From NCBI RefSeq assembly GCF_009688945.1, contig NZ_AP021874.1, positions 930,001 to 994,000 of the forward strand: a stretch of DNA of 64,000 nucleotides, read 5' to 3'. Both the position numbers and the translations under genes were made by a program. The notes beneath the pieces are model-generated. The model had not been told where the DNA came from, made no database searches, and was given only the letters and a program-made list of their open reading frames with translations. Source of the DNA: Desulfosarcina alkanivorans (GTDB lineage Bacteria; Desulfobacterota; Desulfobacteria; Desulfobacterales; Desulfosarcinaceae). Positions 45,049-53,796 of this stretch are shown here, piece by piece; positions within the stretch are counted from its first letter, which is position 1; every line of letters starts with the position of its first letter.

Positions 45049-45279
45049 TGGGCCTTTTGCATCATAGGGTTGACAGGGCCATGCATCGACGCAATCGATC
45101 GGCATGGTGACGGGATTGTCCCTTGCGGACCGGAAGCGGGCATGGCATCGCACAGGACCTATACCGGTTTAACGCGTTGCGGTCAACGGGACATCAAGCG
45201 GTTGCGATTTACCGGCCGGTGCGGTATTGGATATGGCCTTGCGTCACCACCACACCACTGAAAAGGAGTATGGAACCGT

Positions 45280-46662
45280 ATGAGGGTCATTAAGATCGGC
45301 GGCGGATGCCTGAACGGGAATGGCACCATCGAAACCATCATGGCACTTCTGGCCGAGCGTGGAAAGGGCAATGTCATCGTCGTGAGCGCCCTCAAGGGCA
45401 TAACCGATTTTCTTGTCGAGGGCATGAAATCGGCCCTTTCGGACGAGGCCGCCATCCCGGGCGTCATGTCCCGCTACCGGTCCCGTCACACGGACGTGGC
45501 GCGCCACCTGATCGGCAACCGGCAGGCATTGAGCCGGACCGCCAAGGTCCTGTCCCACTCCTTCAGCCAGTTGGAGCGGCTGTTCTACGGCCTCAGTTTC
45601 ACCCGGGAAAGCACCCCGCGCCTGTACGACACCATCGTCAGTTTTGGCGAGCGAACCTGTGCCCAGCTGCTGGCCGCGGCCATGCAAAGCCGCGGCGTGA
45701 ATGCAGTGAGCGCCATGCCCCACCGGATCGGATTGGTCACCGACGGCAAATTCGGGGATGCGACCGCCGACCTCAAGGCCAGCGCCGCCAATTTCGACGA
45801 ACACCTGCGCCCGCTGGCCACAGAAGATGCCGTCGTTTTCATGCCCGGTTTTTACGGGGTGGGCCCCCGGGGCGACATCACCACTTTCGGCCGGGGCGGC
45901 AGCGATTACTCGGCGGCCGTGGCGGCCGCGGCACTGGGCGCCGAAGCGCTTGAAATATGGAAAGATGTGGACGGGTTCATGAGTGCGGACCCGCGATTTG
46001 TCCCCGAATCCCGGCTGATTCCCGAACTGTCCTACGAAGAAGCGGCCGAACTGGCCTATTTCGGTGCCACGATTCTGCACCCCCGGACCATGGAACCGGT
46101 GCGATTGAGAAAAATTCCGGTGACGATCCGCAATACCGTCAACCCGGATGCCGAGGGCACCCGCATCAGGGGCAAAAGCCCCCAGCCCGGCAGCGTGATC
46201 AAAAGCGTGGCCTTCGATACCGGCATCGGCCTGCTCAACATCTATGCCTCCGGTGTGGGCGCGCGCATGGGCATCCTGGCCCAGGTGGCCACCGCCATGA
46301 CCGATGGGGGCATCAATATCCGGTCCGTGGTCACCTCCCAGACCTGCATCAGTCTGCTGCTGTCCCGCGGCGACCTGGACGCGGGGCGCCAGGCCCTCAT
46401 GTCCCTGCGCCCCCGGCCATTCCGGCGCATCGAAAAGGTGACGGATGTGGCCCTGATCAGTATCGTGGGCGAGGGCCTGTCCCGCAAAAAAGGCATCGCG
46501 GCCCAATGCTTTACGGCGGTGGCCGGGTGCAGTGTGAACGTGAATATGATTGCCTTTGGTCCGTCTCGGGCAGCGCTTTACTTCCTGGTGCGCGAAAAGA
46601 ACCTGAGGCGGGCCGTGGTTTCCATACACAGCACTTTTTTTTCGACGCCCCGCTGCAGTTGA
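45280..46662 (+). CDS. Aspartate kinase
   Basis: 460 residues. N-terminal amino-acid-kinase domain with KIGGGCLNG (usual KFGGTS), FGERTCAQLLAAA, GDITTFGRGGSDYSA and WKDVDGFMSADPR, then two ACT domains (about 310-460: LLNIYASGVGARMGILAQV, ALISIVGEGLSRKKGIAAQC). It phosphorylates aspartate, the first step to Lys, Thr and Met; ACT domains bind the feedback inhibitor. The GGGC variant of the first motif and lack of partner genes suggest it may be a specialised paralogue. Confidence 0.9.
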   Translation: MRVIKIGGGCLNGNGTIETIMALLAERGKGNVIVVSALKGITDFLVEGMKSALSDEAAIPGVMSRYRSRHTDVARHLIGNRQALSRTAKVLSHSFSQLERLFYGLSFTRESTPRLYDTIVSFGERTCAQLLAAAMQSRGVNAVSAMPHRIGLVTDGKFGDATADLKASAANFDEHLRPLATEDAVVFMPGFYGVGPRGDITTFGRGGSDYSAAVAAAALGAEALEIWKDVDGFMSADPRFVPESRLIPELSYEEAAELAYFGATILHPRTMEPVRLRKIPVTIRNTVNPDAEGTRIRGKSPQPGSVIKSVAFDTGIGLLNIYASGVGARMGILAQVATAMTDGGINIRSVVTSQTCISLLLSRGDLDAGRQALMSLRPRPFRRIEKVTDVALISIVGEGLSRKKGIAAQCFTAVAGCSVNVNMIAFGPSRAALYFLVREKNLRRAVVSIHSTFFSTPRCS

Positions 46663-46873
46663 ACGGCTGCGCCCGCCGGCCTTCCCGACCGGTTAACCGT
46701 CCCCCTGACCGGCTTATGAGCCGTCAAGTCAGGTGAGGACAGCGTTGTTTTTGCCCGGAAAACGGTTATCTTCTTATTGTTGCACGTACCTGTCACCATG
46801 TGGTGCGGCGCAATGCAATCTGGGCCTGGCCTGGGCGCCGGACGCAAAAAACGGTCCGGACAGGCCCCCACCC

Positions 46874-47905
46874 ATGAACGTCGACGAGGACGCAACCCGA
46901 ATGTACCTTGCCCGGTTGCCGGATAAGTCCCGCGGCTGGCGATACATGGTCCGGCAGTCCTATTTCACCGGCCACTGCTATCGGAGCCGGGATCTGCTTG
47001 ACCTGGGAGATGACCCCTCGCGGTTTATCGTCTATCCGGGGGGAAACGGTTTTTACATCGATACGGCGGTGGAAGAGGCCATTGCCGAGATGGGGGTGGC
47101 GGTCTCGCAGGAGGACCTGGAACCGATTTTCATGCCGTTTCTGCCTCCGCACATCCGGCGGGTAATCGACGGATTCGACCGGAAATCGCGCTCGGCGGCG
47201 CCTGCCGGCGGCTGCACCCCGGCGGACGACCTGCATCGTTTCGACCGCTACCGGCTCCATTTTTTAAAGCAGGGCCGGGTGGATTCGAGGAGCCTGGGAT
47301 GCACGCCGGATCGATTCTACGCCAGCCTTCAGCACAAATCGCGGGACGAGATCGAGCACGATTTTATGGCGGCGGAACGAATTCTCGACGCCGGGGAACT
47401 GGCCAGCTATACGTACCAGATTTTCGACCTGCAGCAATACTTCACCGAACGGTTTGCGCGCAGCCACCCCGAGGGCCTCGATCAGGACCGCCTGGACCGC
47501 TGTTTCATGGACGCCCTGTGCCGCCTCAACGGCGATGAATCGTTCTGGAAGGGCAGCGACGCGGAATCCGGCCTCAGGGAACACCTGGTGCGCTACGCGG
47601 TCATGTTTTTCGACCATCCCTTTCCCTCCCGCGATCCCTTTCACGATTTTTTGCGCGATTTCATGAACCGGCATCGTATTCATCGGCCGCCTGAGAGTGT
47701 TCAGGTCAGCCTGGCTGAATCCGCCCGGCTGCTGGGGGTCAGCGTGGATGTGCTCAAGAAAATGGGTTGCCGGGCCCTGACGCGGCAGTACCGCAAACTG
47801 GCCCTGAGGCATCATCCCGACAAGGGGGGAGACCCGGAAACATTCGTCCGCCTCAGCGCGGCATATGACAAATTATTGAAAGCCAAACAAAAGAGGCGCC
47901 GGTAA
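46874..47905 (+). CDS. Protein with C-terminal J-domain
   Basis: 343 residues from ATG 46874; upstream in-frame codons to 46733 look non-coding. The last 60 residues are a J-domain with HPD in ALRHHPDKGGDPETFVRLSAAYDKLL. The N-terminal 250 residues are not a family I recognise (helical, VRQSYFTGHCYRSRDLLDL). It should recruit an Hsp70 to a specific client. The stop codon lies inside a hairpin shared with the convergent gene. Confidence 0.82.
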   Translation: MNVDEDATRMYLARLPDKSRGWRYMVRQSYFTGHCYRSRDLLDLGDDPSRFIVYPGGNGFYIDTAVEEAIAEMGVAVSQEDLEPIFMPFLPPHIRRVIDGFDRKSRSAAPAGGCTPADDLHRFDRYRLHFLKQGRVDSRSLGCTPDRFYASLQHKSRDEIEHDFMAAERILDAGELASYTYQIFDLQQYFTERFARSHPEGLDQDRLDRCFMDALCRLNGDESFWKGSDAESGLREHLVRYAVMFFDHPFPSRDPFHDFLRDFMNRHRIHRPPESVQVSLAESARLLGVSVDVLKKMGCRALTRQYRKLALRHHPDKGGDPETFVRLSAAYDKLLKAKQKRRR

Positions 47906-47920
47906 GCCCACCGGCGCCTC
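47885..47920 (-). terminator. Intrinsic terminator between convergent genes
   Basis: GAGGCGCCGG (47893) pairs perfectly with CCGGCGCCTC (47920). Read on the minus strand, the stem is followed by TTTTGTTTGG, so it suits the minus-strand membrane-protein gene; the stem overlaps the end of the plus-strand J-domain gene. Confidence 0.7.
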
Positions 47921-47944
47921 CGGGGTGACAGGGATCCAGACGGG

Positions 47945-48526
47945 TCAGGGTTGCGGGGGTGCCGGAGGAGGGGTGATGCTGATTTTCTCCTCGTATGTGG
48001 ACAGCAGAAACAGGGTCGCCAGGGGTTGGGTAAACAGCACGCCGATAAATACCGTTCCGCCGATCATGGTAATGGCCATGAAGATCACCACCACCACCAC
48101 ATGGTCGACCAGGTCTCCCCGCCGCCCCATGGCATAGCTTTCCTTTACGGCATCGACAATCCCCATGTTCCTGTCGGTCATCAGCGGCATCATGTAGATA
48201 CAGCAGAAGGTGACGGCCACGACGATGAAAATGCCGGGCAGAAACAGCAGCATGAAGCCGATGGAGGTGGCCACGAATACCGCGAAACCAAATCCCAGCA
48301 AGGGCAGAAACAGGTTCATGTGGGCGAACAGGTCCTGAACCCTGGGCTCACGGCCGTTGCGCACGAGTTGCAGCAGGCTCTGGGTATAACCGGCCAGGGT
48401 AACCGGTGCCAGAATTCCCAGGGTTAAGGAACTCACGGCCACCATGACCAGGGTCATGAGAATCAGTGAGACGACGTTGCCGAGGGTCAGATTCCAGGCA
48501 GTTTCGATGTGGCGCTTAAAATCCAT
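47945..48526 (-). CDS. Integral membrane protein of unknown function
   Basis: 193 residues with about five hydrophobic segments (for example NVVSLILMTLVMVAVSSLTL, FLPLLGFGFAVFVATSIGFM, VVVVVIFMAITMIGGTVFIG) and a Pro-rich C-terminal tail. The repeated pattern VAVTFCCIYMMPLMTDRNMGIVDAVKESY resembles bacterial DUF975/YciC-like multi-pass proteins (the DAxxxSY element). ATG 48526 is preceded by AGGAG. Probably an inner-membrane protein; function unknown. Confidence 0.75.
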   Translation of the reverse strand: MDFKRHIETAWNLTLGNVVSLILMTLVMVAVSSLTLGILAPVTLAGYTQSLLQLVRNGREPRVQDLFAHMNLFLPLLGFGFAVFVATSIGFMLLFLPGIFIVVAVTFCCIYMMPLMTDRNMGIVDAVKESYAMGRRGDLVDHVVVVVIFMAITMIGGTVFIGVLFTQPLATLFLLSTYEEKISITPPPAPPQP

Positions 48527-48729
48527 GGGCTCTCCTGAATGGGTAAAGGTTAACCTTACAGTTAATTAAAACAATCTTAACCATAAATAATAATTAGAAA
48601 AACGTAATTTTTGAATTGCAATTTTCCGGCTGGAAAGGCTGGTGGGATATACCGGTTTTGCACGGGTGTTGTCAACCATCAACAGGGGCCGCCCCCGGCG
48701 TGGGCCGGCGGGGCGGTGCCTGCCCCCCC

Positions 48730-48909
48730 CTATCGGTCCAGACGGCCGTCCAGTATGCGCCTCATCGCTTCCCGTTCGGCTTTTGCCCGGGCCAGTCTGC
48801 GCTTCAGCGGGTCCCGTTGGGCAGGCAGGGCGCCTGACAATTCCTTTTCCAGGCGATCCACCTCCTGCTGGCGACGGTACAGATCCCTGGCAATGAGTCG
48901 TAAGGACAT
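48730..48909 (-). CDS. Small coiled-coil protein (59 residues)
   Basis: ATG 48909 (AAGGGA about 9 bases upstream) to TAG at 48732-48730. Sequence is one charged amphipathic helix: LYRRQQEVDRLEKELSGALP and RRLARAKAEREAMRRILDGR. It lies 51 bases after the YceD-like gene in the same direction, where rpmF (ribosomal protein L32) is normally found; it is not L32. Unknown function. Confidence 0.65.
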   Translation of the reverse strand: MSLRLIARDLYRRQQEVDRLEKELSGALPAQRDPLKRRLARAKAEREAMRRILDGRLDR

Positions 48910-48960
48910 GGCGCGCGTCCCTTTTCCATTGCGGTTGAACCGGGTTTGAAGGCAACCCTG

Positions 48961-49521
48961 TCACCTCTTGTCATCGGAAAAAGACAGGGTTTTGAGTACG
49001 GCAAACGGGTTGGCTTCGTCCCGGGAGGGGCAACGGCAGGGTGCCTGGTTGAGATTGGCGCCGCATTGGCTGCACAACCCCTCGCAGGTGTCACGGCAGA
49101 CCGGTTTGAAGGGCAGGGCCATGATGACCTGCTGGGCAACCTCATCGGCAAGATCGACGCTGTCCCCGCTGTAGCCGATCACGTCCATCTCATCGGCCGA
49201 CAGTTCGATGTCCTCCCCCGCACCGGTATCGTTCATGGATGGCTGCTGCGGTGCGGCTGTGGCGGAGAAATCGGCCGACAGGGGCAGGTCGAACCGCTCG
49301 AGGCAGCGACTGCACGGCATGCGCACCGCGGTGGTGACGGTACCGTCGATCCGGATGGTTTCACCGGCCAGCATCGCGTGAAGGCGCAGCCGGACCGGCC
49401 GGGTAAAACGGATATCCCCCTCGCTGGAAACGGCATGAAGCAGGGGAAGCAGGGCTGCCTCCACCGTTTCATCCATATCCAGTCCCCGTTCAGTGATACT
49501 GCCGATCGGAATCCGCAACAT
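48961..49521 (-). CDS. YceD/DUF177-family protein
   Basis: 186 residues. RMPCSRCLERFDLPL in the middle and a C-terminal Cys cluster (CRDTCEGLCSQCG, APCRCP) are characteristic of the YceD/DUF177 family, linked to 23S rRNA accumulation and usually encoded just before rpmF. Here rpmF does not follow; a 59-residue coiled-coil gene takes its place. The Cys pairs may bind zinc. Family confident, precise role unclear. Confidence 0.85.
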   Translation of the reverse strand: MLRIPIGSITERGLDMDETVEAALLPLLHAVSSEGDIRFTRPVRLRLHAMLAGETIRIDGTVTTAVRMPCSRCLERFDLPLSADFSATAAPQQPSMNDTGAGEDIELSADEMDVIGYSGDSVDLADEVAQQVIMALPFKPVCRDTCEGLCSQCGANLNQAPCRCPSRDEANPFAVLKTLSFSDDKR

Positions 49522-49616
49522 ATTTTAAGACAACACGGTTAAAGCAGGTTGACGGGACGTCCCCGGCAGCGCTCCAACGCATGAAACGGCCAGGGACGTG
49601 TTTCTGTCTTCGACGA

Positions 49617-50219
49617 TTACAACTTTTTCGCATTGGCTGCAAGATAATCGGCAACCCCCTGGGTGTCGGGGGTCATGCCGTCGTCACCCCGGTTCCAGCC
49701 GGCGGGGCAGACCTCACCGTTTTCTTCGGTGAACTGGAGGGCGTCGACCATGCGCAGCATTTCGTCCACATTCCGGCCCAGCGGCAGGTTGTTGACCACC
49801 TGGTGCTGTACCATGCCATCCCGGTCAACGAGAAAGGACGCTCTCATGGCCACGCCGACATCGGGGTGTTCGATACCATAGGCGCGGGTAATTTCGTGCT
49901 TCACGTCGGCCACCATGGGAAACCGGACCGCTCCGATACCGCCTTCGTCCACCGCCGTGGTCCGCCAGGCGAAATGGGTGAACTGGGAATCGATGGACAC
50001 CCCCACCACCTCAACGCCTCGTTTTTTAAACGCCTCCATGCGCCGGTCATGGGCCAGGATTTCGGTTGGGCAGACAAAGGTAAAATCCAGGGGCCAGAAA
50101 AAAAGGACCGCATACCGACCTTTGAGGTCGGAAAATTTGAACGCCTCGACAATTTCACCGCTGGGCAATACCGCCGGGGCGGTAAAATCCGGGGCGGGCT
50201 TTCCTACAAGAACACTCAT
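49617..50219 (-). CDS. 2-Cys peroxiredoxin (AhpC/TSA family)
   Basis: 200 residues, strong AAGGAGAT ribosome site. Peroxidatic Cys50 in FTFVCPTE and resolving Cys171 in GEVCPAGW are both present, along with DSQFTHFAW and FPMVADVKHEI typical of typical 2-Cys peroxiredoxins. It reduces hydrogen peroxide, organic peroxides or peroxynitrite using thioredoxin or AhpF as donor. Cytoplasmic; transcribed alone. Confidence 0.95.
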   Translation of the reverse strand: MSVLVGKPAPDFTAPAVLPSGEIVEAFKFSDLKGRYAVLFFWPLDFTFVCPTEILAHDRRMEAFKKRGVEVVGVSIDSQFTHFAWRTTAVDEGGIGAVRFPMVADVKHEITRAYGIEHPDVGVAMRASFLVDRDGMVQHQVVNNLPLGRNVDEMLRMVDALQFTEENGEVCPAGWNRGDDGMTPDTQGVADYLAANAKKL

Positions 50220-50406
50220 TGTTGATCTCCTTTTCGTGTAACCCGATGAGATTCATCGGTGGCGTGTTGAACTGGAACTATTCAGATAATGATTCCATAT
50301 GCCTGCATGTCAAGCCGATCAACACCGGGTTCGCGTCCATCCGGAAACCGGCGGACGGGTACTCAAGGAGGGGCCATCCCGGGCGGGGCAGGCCGGAGGA
50401 TAGCGC

Positions 50407-51945
50407 CTACGGCGGGGGCTCCCGTCGGATTCTGCCTTCTATCCGGTCGGTTATCACCTTTTGATGCCCGATGGTGTCCACCACTAACTCCCGCAGCGTC
50501 AGGCCGGTCCGGACTGCCGGCCGGTCCCGGAAAACCATGTATCCGTCTCCGCCGGCGTACAGGAAATCGGTGATGGCCACGCGATAGGTGGCCTCGGGAT
50601 CAAGCGGACGGCGGTCGGGTGACAGCATGATGCGCTGCGCCCGGCCATCGGCAATCGTGAAGTGGACGCCGGAAACATGGAGAAACCCACCGTCTTCTTC
50701 CAGTCGCCGCCCCCGGGCAGACCGGTCGAGGGCCGCCTGCAGAGCCTTGCCGGGCAGGTCGATGGTGACCAGCTCGTTGGCGTAGGGCATGGCCCTGTAC
50801 ACGTCGGCTACGGTGATGTCACCCCTGTCGATGCTGGCCCTCAGGCTGCCGGCGTTGACCAGGGCGACCTGGGCACCGGTATGACGGCGCATGACGTCGG
50901 TGACGAAATTGCCCAGGTTGGTTTCTTCCCAGCGAATCCGCTCCCGTTCTCCGTCAAGAAAGACCGCCGCCCGGCCGATGATCCGGTTGAACCGCGCATC
51001 CATCCGGCCGGCGTAGTGATCGACGATCGCCGCGACCTCCCTGTCTGCAGGAATGTCGGCGGTCACGGGGATATAGCTGGATCGGATCAACCGGGCCTGG
51101 CCGGTGTCCGTATCCACCTGAAAGTCCAGGCGGCCGAGATAGCGCCCTTTTTCAAACGCCTGGAATATCGGAACGTTTCCTGACCTCTGGTGGGGCGACA
51201 GCAGGATCTGGTCGTGCCCGCCGATGATGGCGGCCAGCCGGGGCATGGCCCCGGCCGTGTGTCGATCGGTCTGGTGTCGGCAGTGGGAAAGCAGGATAAC
51301 CGGTTCTCCGGGTGACAGCCGTCCGAGCGCATCGACGGCCGACCGGGTGGGGTCCAGTACGGCCAGACCGGCGATATTGCCGGGACTCGTGCTGGTGGTC
51401 AGGTCGCGGGTGGTGACACCGATCACCGCCAGGCGGACCCCCTGGGAAATGGGAATCCAGACATGAGGCCGTGCCAGCAGCCGGCCGGTTTCCCGGTAAA
51501 CGATGTTGGCGCTGAGGAAGGGAAAGGACGCCTGTTCCTGCAATCGCAGGAAATTGTCCAGTCCGAAGTCGAATTCATGATTGCCGATGACGGCGGCGTC
51601 CACACCCATGCGGTTGAAACAGGCAAGGTCCGCTTCGCCTTTGAAGGTCGTGGACATGGGGGTGCCCTGGAGGATGTCCCCGGCGATGAGCAAAATCGTT
51701 TTGGCGCCGGCCTGTGCATTTTCCGCCCGGATGGTGTTGACCAGTGTTGCCAGACGGGCGATCCCGCCGACTTCGGTTTTTCCCCGGTCGGTGTTCACGG
51801 AAAACGGACGCAGATGTCCGTGAAGGTCATTAAAAAAAAGCACGGTAAACGCCGGGGGCGCCGCTTCATGAACAACGGGGAGGGCGGTGCAGGAAACGAG
51901 GGTCAGTATGAGCAGGGCGGCGGCGGCACGCACTGACGGTTTCAT
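50407..51945 (-). CDS. 5'-nucleotidase/2',3'-cyclic phosphodiesterase (UshA-like) lipoprotein
   Basis: 512 residues. Lipobox LVSC gives Cys19. The metallophosphatase domain (30-290) has FNDLHGHL (Asp40, His42), AGDILQGTP, IGNHEFDFG and LSHCRHQTD/GGHDQ, ligands of the two-metal site. The C-terminal nucleotidase domain (310-500) has the substrate region (ETNLGNFVTDVMRR, YAGGDGYMVF). It hydrolyses nucleotides in the periplasm for scavenging. Last of three same-strand genes beginning at 52615. Confidence 0.92.
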   Translation of the reverse strand: MKPSVRAAAALLILTLVSCTALPVVHEAAPPAFTVLFFNDLHGHLRPFSVNTDRGKTEVGGIARLATLVNTIRAENAQAGAKTILLIAGDILQGTPMSTTFKGEADLACFNRMGVDAAVIGNHEFDFGLDNFLRLQEQASFPFLSANIVYRETGRLLARPHVWIPISQGVRLAVIGVTTRDLTTSTSPGNIAGLAVLDPTRSAVDALGRLSPGEPVILLSHCRHQTDRHTAGAMPRLAAIIGGHDQILLSPHQRSGNVPIFQAFEKGRYLGRLDFQVDTDTGQARLIRSSYIPVTADIPADREVAAIVDHYAGRMDARFNRIIGRAAVFLDGERERIRWEETNLGNFVTDVMRRHTGAQVALVNAGSLRASIDRGDITVADVYRAMPYANELVTIDLPGKALQAALDRSARGRRLEEDGGFLHVSGVHFTIADGRAQRIMLSPDRRPLDPEATYRVAITDFLYAGGDGYMVFRDRPAVRTGLTLRELVVDTIGHQKVITDRIEGRIRREPPP

Positions 51946-51976
51946 GGATGGTTCCCCTGATGTGGTGTGGCGGCTG

Positions 51977-52255
51977 TCAGCAGGTGGGCAGGCCGGTTGC
52001 GTCCGGTTCGGCGATGAGGGTGGGGGCCGGGCAAGGGTCTGATTTGAAACAGGTCAACTGCCATTTGTCCTGCCGGGGATCGTGACGAATGATATACATG
52101 CCCCTGTCGTCGCCGATAACCTTGAAATAACGGTGATCCGGCGCCAGCCAACGGTCCTGAACCGCGACAACCGCGATGCGGCGTTCTCCCATCGTCAGTT
52201 GCCGCGGCGTCTCTTCGCCACGGTAGCCGGCATGGCAATCGACCCGGATTTCCAT
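51977..52255 (-). CDS. Small conserved hypothetical protein
   Basis: 92 residues. Its ATG follows the stop of the preceding gene without a gap (TAG-ATG), so the two are co-translated. Beta-rich with WLAPDHRYFKVIGDDRGMYIIRHD and Cys at FKSDPCPAP; the N-terminus EIRVDCHAGYRGEETPR reads like a small domain of the kind found in Desulfobacterota hypothetical proteins. No signal peptide. Function unknown. Confidence 0.7.
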   Translation of the reverse strand: MEIRVDCHAGYRGEETPRQLTMGERRIAVVAVQDRWLAPDHRYFKVIGDDRGMYIIRHDPRQDKWQLTCFKSDPCPAPTLIAEPDATGLPTC

Positions 52256-52615
52256 CTATCTGCCGGGAACGATGATGCGGGAGTCGTCGCGTTGTTTTTT
52301 CTGCTGTTCCTCCTCCTGCATCTTCCTGATCTGCTGAACCATCTGAGCCATTTCCTGCTCCATGGCTTTAGGGAAGGCCTCGATGGCTTCGCCCAGGTTG
52401 TTGGCCGCCAGCTTGGCCTGCAGGGGAAGCGGTCCCTGGGGGGTCATGATTTGTGTGTGGCCGTAAAATACTGGCGCCCGGCCGGGATCGTCCTTCCCGT
52501 CCGCCCCCACCGGTATCATTCGCCGAATGGATGCCACCTTGAGATCGGTGATCGCGTCCTCTCTGTAAAGATTGTCAGTATCTACCTTAAAATCAAATTG
52601 TTCGTTCTGCGCCAT
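52256..52615 (-). CDS. Small cytoplasmic hypothetical protein
   Basis: 119 residues from ATG 52615. The first half (NLYREDAITDLKVASIRRMI, PVFYGHTQIMTPQGPLPL) looks beta-rich; the second half is a long charged helix (EAFPKAMEQEMAQMVQQIRK...) ending in QKKQRDDSRI. No recognised catalytic motif. First gene of a three-gene unit with the 92-residue gene and the UshA-like lipoprotein. Confidence 0.72.
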   Translation of the reverse strand: MAQNEQFDFKVDTDNLYREDAITDLKVASIRRMIPVGADGKDDPGRAPVFYGHTQIMTPQGPLPLQAKLAANNLGEAIEAFPKAMEQEMAQMVQQIRKMQEEEQQKKQRDDSRIIVPGR

Positions 52616-52760
52616 GAATGTTCTCCATTAATTGGGGTAAATTTACTTCGGGCAAACAGCGGGACAACCGTATCTGATTTTCAAGCGGGTGTCACGGTGT
52701 TTATCAAAACATTCGCTGCGGTTGAAGTTTCAGCCCCCCCGTCCTATATTGAGTCTCGGT

Positions 52761-53786
52761 ATGCAAATCGAAACAGACACATCGCCCCCCGGCGGAAACA
52801 ACCTGAAAACCCGAATGACCGCCATTTGCGTCTCGCTGCTGGTTTCGGTGGCGTTGATGGCCGCCAAGTTTTACACCTTTCACCTGACCCAGTCCTCGGC
52901 GGTGCTGTCCGACGCCCTCGAGTCCATCATCAATGTGGTGGCGGCCGCCTTTGCCGTCGTGAGCATCTGGATGGCCGCCCAGCCGCCGGATGCCGACCAT
53001 CCCTACGGGCACGGGAAAATCGAGTATTTTTCCGCCGGCTTTGAGGGGGCGCTGATCATTTTTGCCGCCATCGGGATATTCAAAACCGGGATATCGCACC
53101 TGCTCACGCCCACGCCCCTTGCCAACCTGAATGCGGGCCTGGCCATTCTTGCAGGCGCGGCCGTGATCAACCTGATGCTTGGCGTCGGGCTGGTTCGGGT
53201 GGGAAAAAGGGTTCAGTCCCTGACCCTGGTCGCCGATGGCAGGCACGTGCTCACCGACGTGTACACGTCCGGGGGGGTGGTTCTCGGCCTGCTGCTGGTT
53301 CAATGGACCGGCTGGCTCTGGCTGGATGGCGGCATTGCCTGTCTGGTGGGCATCCATATTCTGCTGACCGGGACCCGGCTGGTCCGCCAGAGTTTTTCCG
53401 GACTGATGGACGCATCCGATCCGGAACTGCTGGACACGATTTCCAGGCTGCTGGAAACCCACCGCCAGCCCTTCTGGATCGATGTGCACCAACTGAGGGC
53501 ATGGCGCAGCGGCAGCTTTGTCCACATTGATCTTCACCTGGTGCTTCCGAGGGACTGTCTGCTGGACGCCGCCCATGGCGAAGCCAAGGCCCTGGAACAG
53601 CTTTTGATCCGCCACTTCGAAGGCAATGCCGGGGTGTTGGTGCACATGGACCCCTGCGACGACGCCGAATGCCCGGCATGCCGCCAGCATCGATGCGATC
53701 TGCGAACCCGGGAGCCGGTCGCGGCGCCTGCGTGGAACCGGCAAACGCTTACCGCGAACAAATCCGGCCGACCGGTCAAAGGATGA
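52761..53786 (+). CDS. Cation diffusion facilitator (CDF) metal transporter
   Basis: 341 residues from ATG 52761. About six membrane helices with the CDF metal-site elements LSDALESIINV (helix 2) and HPYGHGKIEYFSA, then VADGRHVLTDVYTS (helix 5), followed by a cytoplasmic C-terminal domain with DVHQLRAWRSGSFVHIDLHLV. The Cys-rich tail (DPCDDAECPACRQHRC) may bind metal. Exports zinc, iron or similar divalent ions with proton exchange. Upstream in-frame codons to 52689 lack support. Confidence 0.9.
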   Translation: MQIETDTSPPGGNNLKTRMTAICVSLLVSVALMAAKFYTFHLTQSSAVLSDALESIINVVAAAFAVVSIWMAAQPPDADHPYGHGKIEYFSAGFEGALIIFAAIGIFKTGISHLLTPTPLANLNAGLAILAGAAVINLMLGVGLVRVGKRVQSLTLVADGRHVLTDVYTSGGVVLGLLLVQWTGWLWLDGGIACLVGIHILLTGTRLVRQSFSGLMDASDPELLDTISRLLETHRQPFWIDVHQLRAWRSGSFVHIDLHLVLPRDCLLDAAHGEAKALEQLLIRHFEGNAGVLVHMDPCDDAECPACRQHRCDLRTREPVAAPAWNRQTLTANKSGRPVKG

Positions 53787-53796
53787 CGGCCGCGGG

